Shown: piece after piece, positions 14,820 through 18,428 of the stretch
Position numbering within the stretch: position 1 is the first letter of the stretch
Layout: each line of letters begins with the position of its first letter
Assembly (NCBI GenBank): GCA_026993285.1
Contig: JALWTZ010000267.1
Location: forward strand, 1-18,428
From: Lysobacterales bacterium
GTDB lineage: Bacteria; Pseudomonadota; Gammaproteobacteria; Xanthomonadales; S139-57
Length of the DNA stretch: 18,428 nt
Direction of reading: 5' to 3'
The notes under the pieces: model-generated
Databases searched by the model: none
The model's input: the letters and a program-made list of their open reading frames with translations, nothing else
What the model was told of the DNA's origin: nothing
Position numbers and translations under genes: made by a program

Positions 14820-15032
14820 ATGAGAACCAATATCGTGCTTGATGATGAGCTTGTGGCGGAAGCCATGAAAATGACGGGTGCCCGCAGCAAGCGAGAGGTG
14901 GTTGACCTGGCCTTGCGGGAACTGTTGTACAAGGTCAAGCAGCAGCGCCTGAAAACCCTCAAGGGCAGCGAACTGCTCGACCCGGATTACGATTTGCTTG
15001 AAGCTCGCAGGTGGATGGATGATGCTGGTTGA
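14820..15032 (+). CDS. vapB: VapB-type antitoxin
   Basis: From the ATG at 14820 the product is 70 residues: MRTNIVLDDELVAEAMKMTG, then ARSKREVVDLALRELLYKVK and an acidic/aromatic tail (LLDPDYDLLEARRWMDDAG). The first part is the ribbon-helix-helix of the VapB family (PF09957/DUF2191 type), which binds DNA. The tail is the kind that wraps and blocks a PIN toxin. An ATG at 14814 gives two more residues (MK), but GGAGG is nine bases from 14820 and only three from 14814, so the former is preferred. It overlaps vapC by 11 bases. It is on the plus strand, opposite to all the cas genes, and diverges from cas10. Confidence 0.9.
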   Translation: MRTNIVLDDELVAEAMKMTGARSKREVVDLALRELLYKVKQQRLKTLKGSELLDPDYDLLEARRWMDDAG

Positions 15033-15423
15033 TACCAGCATCTGGGTACAATGGTTGCGTGGTTGGGACACACCACAGACACGCATGCTCGATACGCTGC
15101 TGGATGAAGGGAATGCGTACCTTGCACCAGTGATCTTGCAAGAGTTGATGCAAGGGGCACGGAATGAAAGTAGCGCACACCGGTTACGCACGGAGTTTGG
15201 TGCCCTTCCCTTGCTCAAGCCCTCTGTCCAAACCCATTGGGCCGCCGGTGAATTGTATGCCCGCTGCCGCTGGCGCGGGATCACCATTCGCAGCCCACAT
15301 GACTGTCTGATTGCGGCACTCGCTATAGAATACAAAACCGTGCTGCTGCAGGATGATGAGGATTTCACCCGCCTGGCTTCCTTGTCACCAGCCTTGGTAC
15401 TCTGGCAACCGGAAGGTGGCTGA
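15022..15423 (+). CDS. vapC: VapC-type PIN-domain toxin ribonuclease
   Basis: From the ATG at 15022 the product is 133 residues starting MLVDTSIWVQWLRG. PIN acidic residues are visible: Asp in VDTSIW (Asp4), Glu in LQELMQG, Asp in SPHDCLIAALA and Asp in LLQDDEDFTRL. They form the metal site of VapC RNases, which usually cut tRNA or rRNA. Longer starts in the same frame (14998, 15019) lie deep in vapB; MLVDTS is the usual family start. It converges on the CARF-wHTH gene with 45 bp between stops. Toxin activity and target are inferred from the family. Confidence 0.9.
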   Translation: MLVDTSIWVQWLRGWDTPQTRMLDTLLDEGNAYLAPVILQELMQGARNESSAHRLRTEFGALPLLKPSVQTHWAAGELYARCRWRGITIRSPHDCLIAALAIEYKTVLLQDDEDFTRLASLSPALVLWQPEGG

Positions 15424-15468
15424 ATCTGGTTGGTTTTTTCACGTTTTTTGTGCATACAAGTCACTGAA

Positions 15469-16611
15469 TCAGCCCCCTTTGCCACATTCCACCGCAGCCA
15501 CACGGGCAAACTTCACCGCTTCCGGCATGAGCTTGAGGCGGTATTTCCCCGGCCTTACGCCGCCATTGTCGATGTAGTAGGGCTCCACAGCCGCTTTGCC
15601 CAGTGCCTTGCGCAGGTGTTGGTGCAGCTTGCTTTTGGTGTTGGAGAAGTAATCACCATCCATTCCTTTTCGCAGGGCAGCTTCGGTACGCTCGGTGTCA
15701 TCGGCCTGGCTATTGCGTATGGCGTGGTAGCAGGCCAGAAAGCGCTCGGCCCAATCTTCGTCATGCGCATCTTTTGGAGGTGCGGGAATCGGTGGCTCGC
15801 CCTTCAGCAGCCTATTGGCAAAAACGGCATACAGGGCCAGTTCCCGTGGTGGCAGCTCAATGACCACATCGCCCGCTTTGATTTTCTGCCCGGCCAGGTC
15901 AATGCACAGGCTGGGTGGCGCCAGTGCCCGCTGGGCGGCCTTGACGGCTTCCAGAAAGCCCGTTTCACCCTTGAGCAGGCTGTCATCCAGGCCGTAACGC
16001 ATGCGTACGAAGGGGATTTCCGCCAGGGTGACTTTGGCATCCTTGCAGTCGGCCAGGTTGTTGTCCCGTGTCTGGATGACCTGGGTGTTGGGCGTGGGGT
16101 AGAAGAAATCCCAGCAGGATTCGAAAGGCTCACTGACCAGCACATGCGAGAGTCGATCCTGTGGCCTGCCGTAGAGGGAAAGGGCATAGCCCATGTAGTA
16201 GCCCATGGTCTTGCGGCCGCCGGCAATGGACACATGCAGCTCGTTGTCATCGTCTCGGGTCAGTTGTTGCAGGATGCCAGTGATGAAATCCGCCACGGCG
16301 CTGTTATCTTCAGGGGTACGAATGTCGTCCAGGGGTTGGCCCTGGGCATCCGGCACGATGTGGATCTGACTTTCATCGAAGGCAATGGGCGGTAACCGGT
16401 AGTCCTGGATCAGTTGTTGCAGCATGTCCTTGCCTTCTTCCAGCAGGGCCAGCCTTGCACGGTGGGCGCCTTCGCGGGTGGTGATGAGGTGTATTTCTTC
16501 CGGCACCCAAGGGGGGGTATCCTCGCCCTTGGCAAGAGCGTAAACGGCCTCGGTGACCACTTGTGGGGTCAGGCCGGTTACAGCAACAAAAATACGTTTT
16601 TTGTCACTCAC
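15469..16611 (-). CDS. CARF plus winged-helix protein, Cas_NE0113 family
   Basis: The 380-residue protein starts at GTG 16611 (no ATG is nearby; AAGGAAAA lies about ten bases upstream). CARF motifs are VAVTGLTPQVVTEAVYAL (9-26) and VSIAGGRKTMGYYMGYAL (127-144), typical of the NE0113 family (TIGR02584/PF09623), which some annotations call a Csm6-type ring nuclease. The C-terminal part has AGDVVIELPPRELALYAVFA (246-265), FSNTKSKLHQHLRKALG (322-338) and YYIDNGGVRPGKYRLKL (345-361). That is the outline of an OmpR-type winged helix, with recognition helix and wing. No HEPN R-x4-6-H or nuclease triad is seen. So it may sense cyclic oligoadenylate and bind DNA, or degrade the ligand. It follows cas6 after 86 bp. 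Confidence 0.82.
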   Translation of the reverse strand: MSDKKRIFVAVTGLTPQVVTEAVYALAKGEDTPPWVPEEIHLITTREGAHRARLALLEEGKDMLQQLIQDYRLPPIAFDESQIHIVPDAQGQPLDDIRTPEDNSAVADFITGILQQLTRDDDNELHVSIAGGRKTMGYYMGYALSLYGRPQDRLSHVLVSEPFESCWDFFYPTPNTQVIQTRDNNLADCKDAKVTLAEIPFVRMRYGLDDSLLKGETGFLEAVKAAQRALAPPSLCIDLAGQKIKAGDVVIELPPRELALYAVFANRLLKGEPPIPAPPKDAHDEDWAERFLACYHAIRNSQADDTERTEAALRKGMDGDYFSNTKSKLHQHLRKALGKAAVEPYYIDNGGVRPGKYRLKLMPEAVKFARVAAVECGKGG

Positions 16612-16641
16612 TGGTGATGTTTTCCTTATTCAATGGTGAAG

Positions 16642-16703
16642 TGCACTTCCCTGTGCGCCCTGTCATCCCTTGCCGATGCACTTCCCTGTGATCCCTGTCA
16701 TCC
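16642..16703. repeat. Two near-identical 27-bp direct repeats, 35-bp period
   Basis: Copies at 16642-16668 and 16677-16703 both begin TGCACTTCCCTGTG and end CCCTGTCATCC, differing only at the two bases between (CG or AT). The second copy runs over the cas6 stop codon at 16698-16700. The eight-base gap rules out a normal CRISPR repeat-spacer unit. It looks like a local tandem duplication that grew at the 3' end of cas6, and may affect the ribosome-site region of the CARF-wHTH gene. Confidence 0.8.
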
Positions 16704-17675
16704 TGTTGCCGCATCGGCAGGGCCATTGTCTGCATTCGCCGGGCCGTTGTCTGCTTCGGCAAGCTTGTCACTGACCGCATACGCCCCCATGCCCATGCTG
16801 GTCAGCCGCCCGATCTGGAACCATTGCCCGTACCAGAGCAGCGGCCACCAGTGGCGCAGTTCTTCGCCTTCCAGGGTGAAATGGCCCATGAGCCCGTCTA
16901 TCCACATCTCCGTCTGTTGCCTGCCGGAGTAACGCTTGAGACGCATCCAGCGCAGATCGGCCCCGGTCAGCCGCACCGAATCCGCCGCCCTTGAAGGCCC
17001 CGGCAGCACGACCCGTTCGCCGGGCAATGCGCTCAAGGCACGAGCCCGGTTCCAGAGCTGGGCGAGAAAAATGCGGCCTGTCAGCCGTTCCGCACCCACC
17101 AGCCTTTTCTGGTACTTGATGCGTAACGGCGCGTTGAGCCGAACATGAATGCGTTCCGGGCAGGGTGGCGGCTGCAGGGAGGGAGCACCCGCGTGAAAGA
17201 CTTCTTCCCACGGCCCATCGGGGTGGTGCTGAACCTGCGTGTGCCGGTATTCAAATCTTGCCCTTTCCCGCCCCAGGCCTTGCTGTACCGCCATTTGCAT
17301 TGCGTGAATGAAATAGCCCAGGTCTTGCCGGGCCTGGCCAAACAGGCGCAATTCCACCGGCAGGATCTCGCCGGCACGAATCTGTTGTGGCAGCCGGGGA
17401 AAGTGGAAGGCAAAGGGATGAAGCACCTGCCCGGGCCGGGTGGCAATGCCCGGCACCTGTTCGAAAAAACGGGCATAGATGCAACTGGAAAGAATGGCGC
17501 AGCCGTTACAGTGCCTTTGACGGGTCACGCAGGCTGATTTGCGCAGGGCATTGCCCAGCGTGCCCCGCAGTACCGAGCCCAGCCAGCGTTGCTGCTCCAG
17601 CGCGGGCAGGGTGGCATCCTCCAGGGCTTCCAGCGTGATGCGGTAATTGGTGATCTGTGGCAATGCCAGTTCCAT
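16698..17675 (-). CDS. cas6: Cas6 crRNA-processing endoribonuclease
   Basis: This 325-residue RAMP protein cuts the CRISPR transcript within repeats to give crRNA. The N-terminal half has RWLGSVLRGTLGNALRKSAC (30-49) and four cysteines (49, 56, 59, 65) in the pattern CVTRQRHCNGCAILSSC, a possible metal site. The C-terminal half matches PF10040 Cas6: VRLNAPLRIKYQK, a helix with HWWPLLWYGQWFQ (275-287), and the Gly-rich loop IGRLTSMGMGAYAV (288-301). Residues 302-325 are an odd low-complexity tail with repeated ADNGPA. AGGAGG lies four bases before the ATG. It leads the right-hand cas unit and is followed by the CARF-wHTH gene. Confidence 0.87.
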   Translation of the reverse strand: MELALPQITNYRITLEALEDATLPALEQQRWLGSVLRGTLGNALRKSACVTRQRHCNGCAILSSCIYARFFEQVPGIATRPGQVLHPFAFHFPRLPQQIRAGEILPVELRLFGQARQDLGYFIHAMQMAVQQGLGRERARFEYRHTQVQHHPDGPWEEVFHAGAPSLQPPPCPERIHVRLNAPLRIKYQKRLVGAERLTGRIFLAQLWNRARALSALPGERVVLPGPSRAADSVRLTGADLRWMRLKRYSGRQQTEMWIDGLMGHFTLEGEELRHWWPLLWYGQWFQIGRLTSMGMGAYAVSDKLAEADNGPANADNGPADAATG

Positions 17676-17724
17676 TGTTCCTCCTGTCAGGCAAAACTAC
17701 CCGTCGCCGCATACAACAGCGTTC

Positions 17725-17733
17725 TATATAACA
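17725..17733 (-). promoter_or_regulatory. Candidate extended -10 of the cas6 promoter
   Basis: The minus strand reads TGTTATATA (17733-17725), a TGn plus TATATA element about 50 bases before the cas6 ATG. No convincing -35 is present. In the same 172-bp gap are a hairpin at 17757-17771 (CCGCAT, loop, ATGCGG) and two copies of GGGTAGTTTT on the minus strand, one on each side. Weak, by eye. Confidence 0.3.
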
Positions 17734-17847
17734 TCGGCAATTAACTGACAGGGATACCGCATTCCATGCGGCTGGGATAAAACTACCCCAATCCGAGCTG
17801 GGAAAGCAAGAGAAGAATGGTAAAAGCGTGTTCCGCCTACCAGCCGT

Positions 17848-18428
17848 TCAAATCACCTTGGAAAAACTGGCTTCCCGGCGTTGTTGCAGGTAGCGGTCGA
17901 AGACCATGGCCACGTGGCGCAGGAGGATGCGGCCACGGTTGCTGACGGTGAAGCCGTTATCATTCAGTGTGATGAGTCCGTCTTCGGCCAGGGGTTGCAG
18001 GGCCTGTAGTTCAGCGGCGAAGTAGGCCTGCATGTCCAGCCCGAACTGTTGTTCCACCCAGGCGTAGCGCAGGCGGTGGTGACACATGATTTCCTGGATA
18101 ACCGCCCGGCGGATGCTGTCGTCTTCATCACAGGCATAGCCCTTGTGCACGGCCAGTTGGCCGGAGGCCAGGGCCTGCTGGTAGTCTTCCAGGTTCTTGT
18201 GGTTCTGGGCGTAGTAGTTGTCCACGAAGCCGATGGCGGAAACGCCCAGCCCCAGCATGTCGCAGTGGCCGTGGGTGGAGTAGCCCTGGAAATTGCGCTG
18301 TAGTTCCCCGCGTTCCTGTGCCTTGACCAGCTCATCGTCCGGCAGGGCGAAGTGATCCATGCCGATGTAGACATAGCCCTGACTGGTGAGGTATTCGATG
18401 GTCTGCTGCAGGATGACCAGCTTCTCCT
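17848..18428 (-). CDS. hemN: Oxygen-independent coproporphyrinogen III oxidase, C-terminal part
   Basis: The frame enters from the window edge, so the N-terminal radical-SAM part with its CxxxCxxC site is missing. The visible 193 codons read EKLVILQQTIEYLTSQGYVY, then IGMDHFALPDDELVKAQERG, LQRNFQGYSTHGHCDMLGLG, VSAIGFVDNYYAQNHKNLED and DDSIRRAVIQEIMCHHRL. These are the conserved middle and C-terminal segments of HemN, which converts coproporphyrinogen III to protoporphyrinogen IX in haem synthesis without oxygen. The stop is at 17848. It shares direction with cas6 but lies 172 bp upstream and is a chromosomal housekeeping flank. Confidence 0.95.
   Translation of the reverse strand, partial: EKLVILQQTIEYLTSQGYVYIGMDHFALPDDELVKAQERGELQRNFQGYSTHGHCDMLGLGVSAIGFVDNYYAQNHKNLEDYQQALASGQLAVHKGYACDEDDSIRRAVIQEIMCHHRLRYAWVEQQFGLDMQAYFAAELQALQPLAEDGLITLNDNGFTVSNRGRILLRHVAMVFDRYLQQRREASFSKVI

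Noticed and set aside
15424..15468. Bidirectional terminator between vapC and the CARF-wHTH gene
   Set aside because: Two T-runs are present, but the only inverted repeat (GGCTGA/TCAGCC) encloses a loop of about 40 bases, so a hairpin is doubtful.
14763..15509. Minus-strand open frame of 248 codons across vapBC
   Set aside because: Lies opposite the clearly recognisable VapB and VapC frames, and its protein has unlikely Ser/Cys-rich composition.
15430..16395. Long plus-strand open frame (321 codons)
   Set aside because: It is antisense to the CARF-wHTH gene, has no family likeness, and the minus-strand frame carries clear CARF motifs.
16642..16703. Direct repeats as a mini CRISPR array
   Set aside because: Only two copies with an eight-base gap, and one copy overlaps the cas6 coding end; too short for a spacer.
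17680..17800. CRISPR repeat remnant from paired GGGTAGTTTT and the CCGCAT/ATGCGG hairpin
   Set aside because: The two copies share only about ten bases and the hairpin occurs once; no repeat-length identity.

Overview
The window is a nearly complete, highly accessorised type III-D CRISPR-Cas locus on the minus strand. At one edge is a housekeeping gene (hemN, 3' part only) and at the other a secreted-protein gene (5' part only). GC is fairly high, genes are packed with ATGA overlaps and AGGAGG-type ribosome sites, and the HemN, Cas16-family (Csx16) and NE0113-family proteins fit a gammaproteobacterium or close proteobacterial relative. The genus cannot be named from this sequence.

Layout, read in transcription order (right to left). 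(1) 17848-18428: hemN, C-terminal part. (2) 15469-17675: cas6 (crRNA processing) and a CARF plus winged-helix protein of the NE0113 family. (3) 14820-15423, plus strand: a vapBC toxin-antitoxin pair, the only plus-strand genes, set between the two cas modules and carrying its own likely operator. (4) 8971..14642 and on to 6668: the interference operon. It encodes Cas10 (no HD nuclease, intact GGDD), a small Cas7, Csx10 (Cas5 with a Cas11-like tail), a double Cas7, a Csx19-like protein and a large TIGR03986-type Cas7 with a coiled-coil tail. Almost every junction overlaps or nearly touches. (5) 5103-6563: a CARF-HEPN ribonuclease (Csx2/TM1812 type) and Csx16, a probable ring nuclease. A decayed, diverged second csx16 lies just downstream at 4878-5042. 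(6) 2976-4765: a membrane-anchored CARF protein resembling Cam1, coupled to a CARF-PD-(D/E)xK nuclease (Card1/Can2). (7) 540-2926: the adaptation genes, in the order cas2, cas1, a catalytically degenerate cas1-like gene, and a second cas2. (8) 1-325: start of a signal-peptide protein.

How it probably works: Cas6 makes crRNA, and the Cas10-Cas7-Csx10 complex recognises and cuts target RNA. Because Cas10 lacks the HD DNase, immunity should run mainly through cyclic oligoadenylate made by the GGDD palm. That signal could drive four kinds of CARF output: RNA cleavage (HEPN), DNA/RNA cleavage (Card1), membrane disruption (Cam1-like) and possibly transcription (CARF-wHTH). Csx16 would be the off-switch. 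This is inference from family knowledge plus visible motifs.

The least ordinary items are: the Cas1-like protein lacking the Cas1 catalytic residues, paired with a second Cas2; separate Cas7 and Cas5-Cas11 genes where the described III-Dv system has one fused Cas7-Cas5-Cas11; the density of CARF effectors; and the csx16 pseudogene. No CRISPR array is visible in the window.
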